Source: a virus. From it: a stretch of 38,445 nt of DNA. This document shows, piece after piece, positions 5,413-12,469 of the stretch; the first letter of the stretch is position 1, and each line of letters begins with the position of its first letter. Where the stretch lies: the IMG/VR virus record IMGVR_UViG_3300047550_004288, positions 1 through 38,445 of that record. One strand, written 5' to 3'. The notes beneath the pieces are model-generated. The model was not told the DNA's origin. It did no database searches and worked only from the letters and a program-made list of their open reading frames with translations. A program made the position numbers and the translations under genes.

Positions 5413-5670
5413 ATGGAAAATTTAAAAATCAGATGTCGTTCCTGTGGTAAGGAATTAGAGGGACATCCAACAAAAACGATTACTTGTGGTTGTCCCAATA
5501 TGGCAACTATTCGTGGAGATAAAATTTCTGCAATCGATTTATCTCAAATTGTAATGCTTAATTCATTAAAGCAAAGTCAAAAAACGAACGTTTTGACATC
5601 GCAAGATATTATGTGGCAAGAGGAAAGGCGCCAACGCAAAGTTAGAAAACTTGATTTTGAAGTACGGTAA
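5413..5670 (+). CDS. Small zinc-ribbon-like protein (85 aa)
   Basis: The N-terminal 30 residues contain CRSC (Cys 8 and 11) and CGC (Cys 25 and 27), the pattern of a four-Cys zinc knuckle. The remainder is a helix with a basic end (RRQRKVRKLDFEVR). No specific family is recognised. Eight bases separate it from dps, so the two are probably co-transcribed. The arrangement suggests a small nucleic-acid or protein-binding protein; that is inference. Confidence 0.75.
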   Translation: MENLKIRCRSCGKELEGHPTKTITCGCPNMATIRGDKISAIDLSQIVMLNSLKQSQKTNVLTSQDIMWQEERRQRKVRKLDFEVR

Positions 5671-5716
5671 AAATTTAATATTTTTTTAATCACTGTTACC
5701 GAATGAACACAAATTG

Positions 5717-5745
5717 TTGACGATGAAAGTTCCGTAACTATTATA
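5717..5745 (+). promoter_or_regulatory. Sigma-70-like promoter of the small-protein cluster
   Basis: TTGACG (5717-5722), 17-bp spacer, ATTATA (5740-5745), with TATATA one to two bases on as an alternative. It lies about 25 bp before the 49-aa ORF that opens the cluster. Confidence 0.5.
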
Positions 5746-5769
5746 TAGTAGTACTACGAATCAAAAAAA

Positions 5770-5919
5770 ATGGATCAACACACCTATGATAATTGGGTGA
5801 AGATCAAAGCAACATTTGAGGAATCTGGTAACATTGATAATATGTTCTATAAAAGAGCAGTAGAAATTGTTAAAACCAAAAAAGATCCTCTTGCTGAATT
5901 TCTTGGAGATAAGAAATGA
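5770..5919 (+). CDS. Small hypothetical protein (49 aa)
   Basis: ATG-started ORF encoding MDQHTYDNWVKIKATFEESG and ending FLGDKK, predicted to be two short helices; no domain is recognised. It follows a sigma-70-like promoter and overlaps the next gene by an ATGA junction. It is the first gene of a run of small ORFs up to 7524 joined by overlapping stop/start codons, which supports its being translated. Confidence 0.65.
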   Translation: MDQHTYDNWVKIKATFEESGNIDNMFYKRAVEIVKTKKDPLAEFLGDKK

Positions 5920-6119
5920 TGGAAGAACATGAAGAGTTTATCACACGCTCTGAAGTTCAGGAGATGATTGATGCAGCAATACGACGACACAACCGTAATG
6001 CTTCTATAATTAGCATGTGCGTCGGTTGGGTGGTTCTTGCTTTATTTGCTGAAGGACTCCTCCGACTAGTGGGTGTTATTCCACCTCTACTACCATGGCT
6101 CAAAATCACTTTGAACTAA
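5916..6119 (+). CDS. Small single-pass membrane protein (67 aa)
   Basis: It starts with ATGATG overlapping the previous stop. The N-terminal half is charged (EEHEEFITRSEVQEMIDAAI then RRHNRN) and the C-terminal half is a membrane helix of about 25 residues (SMCVGWVVLALFAEGLLRLVGV) with a short polar end. This gives a membrane protein with a helical cytoplasmic domain, of unknown function. It overlaps the next gene by 25 bases. Confidence 0.7.
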   Translation: MMEEHEEFITRSEVQEMIDAAIRRHNRNASIISMCVGWVVLALFAEGLLRLVGVIPPLLPWLKITLN

Positions 6120-6385
6120 TTTTTTTAGTTCCCTGGTTTATTCTTTTGATAATTACATTATCGATGTTTGTTCAGGGTTGGATGATTATGAATGCTCATC
6201 ATGGATACTCAAAAAATCCAAAAGTAAAACATCCAGAGTTAAATGACGTTAAAGCAGGAGATCCATTACTTGTGATAAGATTCACAGATGAAGATATGGA
6301 AGAATTGCAACAAAGAGTTCTTCAACAAAAAATGGAAGAACTCTTTGAAGAGCCATCTACCTATGAGGACGAAGAAGATGAGTAA
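6095..6385 (+). CDS. Small membrane protein with acidic tail (96 aa)
   Basis: An N-terminal membrane segment (about residues 7-32, IFLVPWFILLIITLSMFVQGW) is followed by a polar region with VKHPELNDVKAGDPLLVIRF and an acidic end (DEDMEELQQRV... EDEEDE). The start ATG lies inside the preceding gene in another frame. No function is recognised; the order of a membrane anchor and acidic cytoplasmic tail is clear. Confidence 0.75.
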   Translation: MAQNHFELIFLVPWFILLIITLSMFVQGWMIMNAHHGYSKNPKVKHPELNDVKAGDPLLVIRFTDEDMEELQQRVLQQKMEELFEEPSTYEDEEDE

Positions 6386-6467
6386 AACAATTTATACTGC
6401 CATGACTATTTTTGGTCTAATTGGAATAATGATAATATGGAGTCTTAATCACGCATATCTACAATGA
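6378..6467 (+). CDS. Membrane peptide (29 aa)
   Basis: The ATG overlaps the end of the previous gene and the stop overlaps the next start (ATGA). The peptide is almost entirely one membrane helix (TAMTIFGLIGIMIIWSLN) with a basic start MSKT. Position between two coupled genes and a clean helix suggest a real gene. Its size recalls small subunits of photosynthetic or respiratory membrane complexes, but no identity can be assigned. Confidence 0.5.
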   Translation: MSKTIYTAMTIFGLIGIMIIWSLNHAYLQ

Positions 6468-6742
6468 AAGAATTACCCATTACACTTTTAAGTTTTGCAG
6501 ATTTTTGGTTTGTCCCCTTAATTTGCTTATTTTTACTCTCTCTTATTATAGAACAGATTGTGATGAGAGTTGCAACATCAGAAATGGTGATATATCAAGT
6601 AATGAGAATTCGCAGATTGTTATGGCAACAAAATTTATTTTTAAATTTTATTTGGACTATATCTTATTTCTCTCTTATACTTCTTCAGGGAAAAGAACAC
6701 CCTAAAGATCCATTTTTAGATTCAGGAATTCTTTGGAGATAA
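6464..6742 (+). CDS. Small membrane protein (92 aa)
   Basis: ATGA overlap with the preceding peptide. There are two hydrophobic segments, about residues 11-33 (FADFWFVPLICLFLLSLIIEQI) and 58-75 (FLNFIWTISYFSLILL), joined by a basic stretch RIRRLLWQQ, which predicts a hairpin membrane protein with the loop in the cytoplasm. No family is recognised. Confidence 0.7.
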   Translation: MKELPITLLSFADFWFVPLICLFLLSLIIEQIVMRVATSEMVIYQVMRIRRLLWQQNLFLNFIWTISYFSLILLQGKEHPKDPFLDSGILWR

Positions 6743-6743
6743 T

Positions 6744-6863
6744 ATGTTTCATATTGTAGAAAAACTTGCCGCCAATCAATTTTTTCTTTTTCTTTGTGGT
6801 TGTGGATTGACAATCATTCCCTTTGCGGGTATTATGTACATACATTCAAAAGAAAAGGAATGA
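6744..6863 (+). CDS. Membrane peptide (39 aa)
   Basis: It starts one base after the previous stop and overlaps the next gene by ATGA. The peptide MFHIVEKLAANQFFLFLCGC continues as a hydrophobic helix and ends with a charged HSKEKE tail: a single membrane helix with a cytoplasmic end. Function is unknown. Confidence 0.55.
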   Translation: MFHIVEKLAANQFFLFLCGCGLTIIPFAGIMYIHSKEKE

Positions 6864-7099
6864 CCAAAGAAATTGACCAACTTCAATCATTTACCACTGA
6901 AGAATTTCAAAAAAATTTTGATGCTTTGATGAACAGGGTGGAAAATGGAGAATCTTTTATTCTGAAGCACGGAAATAAAAGTGTTGTCATTGTTCCATAT
7001 AACGAAGTTATAAATTGTTTTATTGAATCCGTAGAACAAAATCAATCTATTGATGATGAAGTCGTGCGTCTTCATACGGATCATGAAGAAGGATCCTGA
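6860..7099 (+). CDS. Phd/YefM antitoxin-like protein (79 aa)
   Basis: The sequence TTEEFQKNFDALMNRVENGE followed by SFILKHGNKSVVIVPYNEVI matches the Phd/YefM fold: a helix ending in a VENGE turn, a short strand, a (H/R)G(N/K) turn, and VVIVPY in place of the usual VAVLVP. In toxin-antitoxin pairs this fold binds DNA and a toxin. The C-terminal part (VEQNQSIDDEVVRLHT), where a toxin-binding tail would be, is acidic. No toxin gene of the RelE/YoeB or Doc type is found next to it. The ATG at 6860 overlaps the preceding stop; an upstream frame extension reads as shadow. It could be a solitary phage antitoxin or a transcriptional regulator. Confidence 0.65.
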   Translation: MTKEIDQLQSFTTEEFQKNFDALMNRVENGESFILKHGNKSVVIVPYNEVINCFIESVEQNQSIDDEVVRLHTDHEEGS

Positions 7100-7126
7100 T
7101 CTAAGGACACTTTAATAAGTGACCAC

Positions 7127-7155
7127 TTGACTTTTTGAATAGGTATTCGTATAAT
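7127..7155 (+). promoter_or_regulatory. Strong sigma-70-type promoter
   Basis: TTGACT (7127-7132), 17-bp spacer, TATAAT (7150-7155), 22 bp before the next start codon: a near-consensus early promoter. Confidence 0.8.
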
Positions 7156-7177
7156 AACTAAGTCAACACTCAAAACA

Positions 7178-7393
7178 ATGACTCTTACAGCAAAATTCAA
7201 AAAAGACGTTCAGACTCTTCGTGGTGCAGCAAATGGAGAATTTTACCTAGATGTAAAAAATCCAAAACTTTATAAAAAAGTTAGGCGATATTATGAAAAT
7301 GAAGGCGTCGTATTTTCTGGAGATCCTCTTGATGATTATGAAATCTTGATGGAATATGTTGCCAGTGATCTTGAATCTGTTGAGGTTGCATAA
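7178..7393 (+). CDS. Small hypothetical protein (71 aa)
   Basis: Encoded directly after a near-consensus promoter. The protein begins MTLTAKFKKDVQTLRGAANG and has LYKKVRRYYENEGV and an acidic end, suggesting a small mixed alpha/beta protein. No family is recognised. It overlaps the next ORF by one base. Confidence 0.7.
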   Translation: MTLTAKFKKDVQTLRGAANGEFYLDVKNPKLYKKVRRYYENEGVVFSGDPLDDYEILMEYVASDLESVEVA

Positions 7394-7524
7394 TGGAAAA
7401 ACTAATTGAAGTAAAGTATCAGTTCAAAGAACATCAAAATTCTGTTCTGCGTAAGTTCTTTAAATCTCAAGAACAAGTTAATTCGTTTAAAGTGCAACAT
7501 CCAGATTATATCTACTTGAATTGA
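7393..7524 (+). CDS. Small hypothetical protein (43 aa)
   Basis: The start ATG shares the last base of the preceding stop. The protein is MEKLIEVKYQFKEHQNSVLR onward, ending HPDYIYLN; basic and helical, with no recognised domain. Short but consistent with the coupled small-gene array. Confidence 0.55.
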   Translation: MEKLIEVKYQFKEHQNSVLRKFFKSQEQVNSFKVQHPDYIYLN

Positions 7525-7525
7525 T

Positions 7526-7762
7526 ATGAAAACCAAAGTTCTTCTGGAGCGTGAAGGATACCGCTTTATTGAAGCAGGTATTCTTGAGATAAACGGCAAA
7601 CCCGATTATCGTTTGCAAAAGCAAAATTACTATACCAAACGCTGGAATGACATTTATCTTTTTGACAATCAAATGCAATGTTTGACTGCTATGGAAGATC
7701 ATCAATATTGTCGTTGGTTAGATCCTGACAGGATTCCTTGTTATGTGAGAGACGATGACTAG
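7526..7762 (+). CDS. Small hypothetical protein (78 aa)
   Basis: The ORF starts one base after the previous stop. The protein has a regular alternation of strand-like and polar segments (VLLEREGYRFIEAGILEING, then KRWNDIYLFDNQMQCLTAM) and an Asp-rich end, suggesting a small beta-rich fold. No family is recognised. It probably shares the promoter at 7127. Confidence 0.7.
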   Translation: MKTKVLLEREGYRFIEAGILEINGKPDYRLQKQNYYTKRWNDIYLFDNQMQCLTAMEDHQYCRWLDPDRIPCYVRDDD

Positions 7763-7804
7763 TCTTGATTATAACTTAAATTCTTAATCTGGAGCAAATC
7801 ACTT

Positions 7805-8032
7805 ATGTCTAAATCTGATTTACTTCGGTGGATTGGAAATGGTCTTCTCATAATTGGTTATCAAGTTATGTTGTGGGGAGACTTTAAAAACGGTTTGTTA
7901 ATAAAATGTATTGGAGGATTACTAACATTACCTTTTGCTATCAAACTTAAACTCTGGGATGTATTATTCCTGTGCGCTTTCTTTGGTATTTCCGAAATGT
8001 CAAAGTTAGTTCAACTTTTCTTGGTTTCTTAA
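7805..8032 (+). CDS. Small multi-helix membrane protein (75 aa)
   Basis: Three hydrophobic stretches are visible (LLRWIGNGLLIIGYQVMLWG; LIKCIGGLLTLPFAI; WDVLFLCAFFGISEM) with short charged turns, predicting two or three membrane helices. No family is recognised. The stop codon is covered by a perfect 8-bp stem (8020-8027 with 8032-8039) that lacks a following T-run. The 120 bases after it contain no ORF. Confidence 0.7.
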   Translation: MSKSDLLRWIGNGLLIIGYQVMLWGDFKNGLLIKCIGGLLTLPFAIKLKLWDVLFLCAFFGISEMSKLVQLFLVS

Positions 8033-8165
8033 AACCAAGTGGTGGAGTCAAATGACCCCTTAAGGTTTCTTGCTTCCTTAAAGAGTAAGTGATGTGGATA
8101 GGGTAACCTTGCATTATGCTCAATTTCTAGTCAAAAAATTGGTGGCGAAACTAAAAGACCTATAG

Positions 8166-8190
8166 GAGAGTTGCATAAACTCTCTTTTTT
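8166..8190 (+). terminator. Rho-independent terminator before the glycan cluster
   Basis: GAGAGTT (8166-8172) pairs with AACTCTC (8178-8184), followed by six T. The stem-loop boundary carries TTGCAT, which can serve as a -35 for the promoter at 8193-8198. Confidence 0.8.
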
Positions 8191-8198
8191 ATTATAAT
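8171..8198 (+). promoter_or_regulatory. Promoter candidate embedded in the terminator, upstream of the glycan cluster
   Basis: TTGCAT (8171-8176), 16-bp spacer, TATAAT (8193-8198). The -10 is consensus. It would start transcription of the glycan gene cluster directly behind the terminator it overlaps. Confidence 0.5.
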
Positions 8199-8219
8199 TA
8201 AAAAATTTTTTTGAATCAT

Positions 8220-9134
8220 ATGAATAAGGACTCTAAAATTTTAATCGCTGGCGCCAAGGGAATGGTTGGTTCTGCTATTGTAAGAAACTTAAGAAGCAAA
8301 GGATATTACAATATTATTGAGGCAACTCGTAATAGAGTTGATTTTATAGATCAAGAAGAAGTCAAAAATTTCTTTGAAAGAAATAAACCAGAATATGTAT
8401 TTGTTGCCGCTGCAAAAGTCGGTGGAATTATTGGCAATAAAAATCATAAGGCAGAAATGATTTATCAAAATCTTATGATTCAGAATAATATCATTCACAA
8501 TTCTTTTTTGTATGATGTAAAGAAACTTTTGTTTTTGGGTTCTTCTTGCATTTATCCAAAGTTTGCTGAGATTCCAATTAAAGAAAGTGCCTTATTTAGT
8601 GGTTCTCTAGAACCAACAAATGATGCTTATGCAATTGCTAAGATTGCTGGGATTAAAATGTGCCAGTCTTATCGTGAGCAATATGGATTTGATGCAATCA
8701 GTTTGATGCCATGTAATCTTTATGGAATCAATGATAATTTTGATCTTGAGAACTCGCACGTTCTCCCTGCAATGGTTCGTAAATTTCATGAAAGTGGAGA
8801 AGTTGTTTTGTGGGGTGATGGATCACCTAAAAGAGAATTTCTTTATGCAGATGATTTAGCAGAAGCTTGTTATGTTTGTATGGAAAAGTATAGTGATTTT
8901 GAACAAATTAACGTAGGTACTGGTAAAGATATTTCATTAAAGGATTTGGCAAAAATGATCGCTGATATTGTTGGATTTACTGGAAATATTAAGTGGAATA
9001 CTGAAGTACCAAATGGAACTCTTCGCAAGGTTTTAAATGTAGATAAAATTAAATCTCTTGGTTGGGAGCCAAAGATTGATTTGTATGAAGGTATACGTAA
9101 AACTTACGAATGGTACAAAGAAAATTTGCCTTAA
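8220..9134 (+). CDS. fcl: GDP-L-fucose synthase
   Basis: Extended short-chain dehydrogenase that converts GDP-4-keto-6-deoxy-D-mannose to GDP-L-fucose using NADPH. The nucleotide-binding GAKGMVG is at residues 11-17, the family motif SSCIYP at 108-113, and the catalytic Tyr/Lys pair YAIAK at 137-141; AAAKVGG follows strand 4 as usual in this family. Length 304 fits the usual size of about 310. The ATG at 8220 is preferred over a TTG three codons upstream. The partner GDP-mannose 4,6-dehydratase is not in this window, so the substrate would come from the host or another part of the phage genome. It is the first gene of the glycan cluster. Confidence 0.93.
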   Translation: MNKDSKILIAGAKGMVGSAIVRNLRSKGYYNIIEATRNRVDFIDQEEVKNFFERNKPEYVFVAAAKVGGIIGNKNHKAEMIYQNLMIQNNIIHNSFLYDVKKLLFLGSSCIYPKFAEIPIKESALFSGSLEPTNDAYAIAKIAGIKMCQSYREQYGFDAISLMPCNLYGINDNFDLENSHVLPAMVRKFHESGEVVLWGDGSPKREFLYADDLAEACYVCMEKYSDFEQINVGTGKDISLKDLAKMIADIVGFTGNIKWNTEVPNGTLRKVLNVDKIKSLGWEPKIDLYEGIRKTYEWYKENLP

Positions 9135-9136
9135 TA

Positions 9137-9145
9137 TGGTATAAT
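9137..9145 (+). promoter_or_regulatory. Extended -10 promoter candidate
   Basis: TGGTATAAT: a consensus -10 box with the TGn extension, 27 bp before the GDP-mannose epimerase gene; no -35 box is seen. Confidence 0.4.
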
Positions 9146-9171
9146 ATATAATAGAAGATTATTATTCGTTT

Positions 9172-10215
9172 ATGTCGCAGAAGATTAAAACAGCACTTGT
9201 TCTTGGTGCTGGTGGCTTTATTGGTAGTCACATGGTTAGAAGACTAAAAAAAGAAGGATATTGGGTGCGAGGAGTAGATGTTAAAAATCCAGAACACTCT
9301 AGTACAGAAGCAAATGAATTTATTAGGGGCGATTTGACCGACCAACTTTTTGTTGAAAAAGTCGTTCAATTTAGGGGATACGGTAATAATTATTACAAGT
9401 TTGTTCCTTCAAAATATATTGGTCCCTTTGATGAGATCTATCAATTTGCTGCTGATATGGGCGGTGCTGGATATATTTTTACTGGCGATCATGATGCAGA
9501 TGTTATGAACAATTCTGCAACAATTAATCTTAATGTTCTACGGTCAGTGAAAGAAATGAACGAAAAAACTAATACCAATAAAACAAAGATTTTCTTTTCT
9601 TCATCTGCCTGCATGTATCCAGAACATATTCAGATGGATCCTGAAAATCCTGGACTAAAAGAACAAGATGCATATCCTGCAGGACCTGATAGTGAATATG
9701 GATGGGAAAAACTTTTTTCAGAGAGACTGTATTTTGCCTATCATCGCAATTATGGTATTCCAGTTAGGATTGCTCGCTACCACAATATTTTCGGTCCAGA
9801 AGGAACCTGGAGAGGTGGCAAGGAAAAGTCGCCAGCAGCAATCTGTCGTAAAGTAGCAGAACTTCCTGATGAAGGTGGAGAAGTTGAAATCTGGGGAGAT
9901 GGTGAGCAGACACGTTCATTCCTTTATATTGATGAGTGTATTGAAGCAACTTATCGTCTTGTTCAATCTAACTTTAAAGGACCAGTAAATATTGGTTCTG
10001 AAGAGATGGTAACCATCAATCAACTTGCAGATATTGCCGCAAAGGTAGCAGACAAAAAAATTACTAAAAAGCATATTGATGGACCTCTGGGTGTTCGTGG
10101 TCGCAATTCTAATAATGATTTGATTCGTGAAAAACTTCAGTGGGATTATTCAATGACACTTGAAGACGGAATTGCAAGAACTTATAATTGGATTAACGAT
10201 CAACTAAAGAAATAA
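9172..10215 (+). CDS. GDP-mannose 3,5-epimerase
   Basis: SDR-family epimerase that converts GDP-D-mannose to GDP-L-galactose (and GDP-L-gulose). Diagnostic features are GAGGFIG (12-18), AADMGGAGYIFTG (93-105), SSACMYPE with C147, SEYGWEK with Y176 and K180, and GTWRGGKEKSPAAICRK with K219. These lie at a constant offset of two from the catalytic C145, Y174, K178 and K217 of the plant enzyme as recalled, which strongly supports this identity over other epimerases. Length 347 is normal. With GDP-L-fucose synthase beside it, the locus points to a GDP-mannose-derived L-sugar supply for the glycosyltransferases downstream. Confidence 0.92.
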   Translation: MSQKIKTALVLGAGGFIGSHMVRRLKKEGYWVRGVDVKNPEHSSTEANEFIRGDLTDQLFVEKVVQFRGYGNNYYKFVPSKYIGPFDEIYQFAADMGGAGYIFTGDHDADVMNNSATINLNVLRSVKEMNEKTNTNKTKIFFSSSACMYPEHIQMDPENPGLKEQDAYPAGPDSEYGWEKLFSERLYFAYHRNYGIPVRIARYHNIFGPEGTWRGGKEKSPAAICRKVAELPDEGGEVEIWGDGEQTRSFLYIDECIEATYRLVQSNFKGPVNIGSEEMVTINQLADIAAKVADKKITKKHIDGPLGVRGRNSNNDLIREKLQWDYSMTLEDGIARTYNWINDQLKK

Positions 10216-10216
10216 A

Positions 10217-10909
10217 ATGTTTTGTTTTTCCTGTAAATATATTCCAGAGTCTCCAGTCAAAGAATGTGTCGATGCAATAAATTATTTCTATCCAAATGAA
10301 AAGATTTTAATCGCAGATTCTTGTTCTGATGATACTTCATATTTTCAATGGTTTTCTGATTATAAAAACGTTGAAATTTTTGAGAATAATCAAAGTAGGC
10401 AAGTAGGATCTTTATGGGAAGCATATAAAAGATATCCTGAAGAATCACACTACATTTTTCTTCAGGATACTTTCATCCTCAAAAAATCTTTGAATGAACA
10501 TCTTCAATCGGATAATGCTTTCATTTCCTTTATGTACTTTAATGAAGTAGTAGGACATAATAGTCAACAATATCAGTATGTTAGTGATGTTCTCTCCAAA
10601 ACTAGATACACACTTCCAAGTTCGTCTCAAATGATTTCATGTTGTTTTGGTCCATTGTTTATTGCTAGAAATTCTATCCTTAAAAATTTTGATAAAAAGG
10701 GATTAGTTGAAAGTTTAAAAACAAAAGATGTTTTTGAACATCAATGTGCAGAAAGAATCTTTGGAATATGTGCAGAACAGGAAGGATATCCTTTAAATCA
10801 ATATAATATAGAAGGTGATTATTTAAGTAGACATAATGAAGTAGTTTCTGGAAGTATTGAAACATTTAATAAACAATTCTTGATGACAAGAGGATTAAGA
10901 CTAAACTAA
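10217..10909 (+). CDS. Glycosyltransferase, GT-A fold (230 aa)
   Basis: The start follows the previous stop by one base. The N-terminal part has a GT2-like pattern: a strand, then ILIADSCSDDTSYF (residues about 30-43) and a later acidic motif at FLQDT in place of the usual DxD. FENNQSRQVGSLWEAYKRYP recalls the stretch before the metal site. The divergent metal motif leaves it open whether it is active as a metal-dependent enzyme. No close subfamily is recognised. Confidence 0.65.
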   Translation: MFCFSCKYIPESPVKECVDAINYFYPNEKILIADSCSDDTSYFQWFSDYKNVEIFENNQSRQVGSLWEAYKRYPEESHYIFLQDTFILKKSLNEHLQSDNAFISFMYFNEVVGHNSQQYQYVSDVLSKTRYTLPSSSQMISCCFGPLFIARNSILKNFDKKGLVESLKTKDVFEHQCAERIFGICAEQEGYPLNQYNIEGDYLSRHNEVVSGSIETFNKQFLMTRGLRLN

Positions 10910-10915
10910 ACTAAA

Positions 10916-12469
10916 ATGAAAGTAATTATTCCAATGTCAGGTATGAGTAGTAGATTTACTACTGCTGGATATTCTGTTCCAAAATATCTAATAGAAGTCA
11001 ATGAGAAAAAAGTAATTGAACATATTGTTGATTTGTATCCTAAGGATTCTGAATTTTTGTTCATTATTAATGATAAGCATAAAAAAGAAACAGAAGTTTT
11101 AACGATTCTTGAAAATATAGTAGAAAACAAAACAATCGTCACAATTCCTCAGCATAAAAAAGGACCTGTATTCTCTGTATCTCAATTCGAAAATTTGATT
11201 GATGATAATGAACAAGTGATTGTTAACTATTGTGATTTTTCAATGTATTGGAACTATCAAAACTTTGAAAACTTTGTGAATGAAACTAATTGTGATGGTT
11301 GTGTAGTTTGTTATACTGGGTTTCATCCACATATGCTTGGTAGTGATAACTATGCATTCTGTCGTACTAATGATAATAATAGGATTTTAGAAGTTCGTGA
11401 GAAGCAACCATTCACCGATAATAAAATGTCTGAGTTTGCTTCTACTGGAACTTATTATTTTAAGAAAGGAAGTTACATTAAAAGGTATTTTAAACAGTTG
11501 ATGGATGAAGACCTCAACATTAATGGTGAATATTATGTAAGTCTTGTTTATAATCTTCTTGTTCGTGATAATCTAATAAGTCTTGTATATGAAGTTCCCC
11601 ATATGTTGCAATGGGGAACCCCATTCGATCTTGATGTTTATAACAGTTGGTCAAACTATTATACTAAAGCACTAGAAGGACAGAAAGAAGTTAGACTTGA
11701 AAACTGCATTCTTGCTCTTCCAATGGCAGGTGCTGGTAGTCGTTTTTCAAAAGAAGGTTATGATCTATCGAAACCATTCATTCAAGTCAATGGTAAAAAT
11801 ATGGTAGATCAAGCAGTTCGTTGTCTGCCAAAAACTGATGATGTGATCTATGCTTGTCTAAAGGGTCATCAATCTCCTGGTCAAAATACTGTATGGATTG
11901 ATCAGGTTCTTGAAGGTCAGGCATGTACTACAGAAAGAATTGTAAATGTGATTGATCCAGATTCTTCTATTTTGATTTCTGCTTGTGATAATGGTGTATT
12001 CTATGATGCAGATAAGTTTTTAGAACTTGTTGAAGATGATAAAAATGATATAATAGTATGGACTTATAGGAATAATCATACAAGTCATTTGCAACCAGAT
12101 GCATATTCTTGGGTCAAATGTGATGAAGATGAAAATGTAAGTCGCGTTGATGTTAAAAATTTTACAGGAACAAATCCAGTAAATGAATTTGCAATTGTTG
12201 GAACAATGTTTTTTCGTTCAAGAGAAATATTCTTCTCTTCATTAAAATCACTATATGATAATGATGTAAGAACTAATGGAGAATTTTATGTTGATAGTAT
12301 GCTTAATGAAGCAATATCTCTTGGATATAAAGTTAAGAATTTTGAGGTAGATAACTATATTTGTTGGGGCACTCCAAACGATTTAAAGACCTATCAATAT
12401 TGGCAAAGATTTTTTAATAAAGTTGAATGGCATCCTTATGAATACTCAAAAGACTATTTTACCAATTGA
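10916..12469 (+). CDS. Tandem sugar nucleotidyltransferase (two NTP-transferase domains)
   Basis: The 517-residue protein contains two copies of a nucleotidyltransferase domain. Copy 1 begins VIIPMSGMSSRF (about 3-14) with PKYLIEVN and ends near WGTPFDLDVYNSW (about 242-255). Copy 2 begins LALPMAGAGSRFSKEGY (about 265-281) with SKPFIQVN and ends WGTPNDLKTYQYW. Both contain a NGE(Y/F)YV motif followed by a long C-terminal stretch. This family joins sugar-1-phosphates to NTP. The usual GGxGTRL is changed to SGMSSRF and AGAGSRF in the two halves. A double-domain enzyme of this kind is unusual; the substrates cannot be predicted. Confidence 0.8.
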   Translation: MKVIIPMSGMSSRFTTAGYSVPKYLIEVNEKKVIEHIVDLYPKDSEFLFIINDKHKKETEVLTILENIVENKTIVTIPQHKKGPVFSVSQFENLIDDNEQVIVNYCDFSMYWNYQNFENFVNETNCDGCVVCYTGFHPHMLGSDNYAFCRTNDNNRILEVREKQPFTDNKMSEFASTGTYYFKKGSYIKRYFKQLMDEDLNINGEYYVSLVYNLLVRDNLISLVYEVPHMLQWGTPFDLDVYNSWSNYYTKALEGQKEVRLENCILALPMAGAGSRFSKEGYDLSKPFIQVNGKNMVDQAVRCLPKTDDVIYACLKGHQSPGQNTVWIDQVLEGQACTTERIVNVIDPDSSILISACDNGVFYDADKFLELVEDDKNDIIVWTYRNNHTSHLQPDAYSWVKCDEDENVSRVDVKNFTGTNPVNEFAIVGTMFFRSREIFFSSLKSLYDNDVRTNGEFYVDSMLNEAISLGYKVKNFEVDNYICWGTPNDLKTYQYWQRFFNKVEWHPYEYSKDYFTN

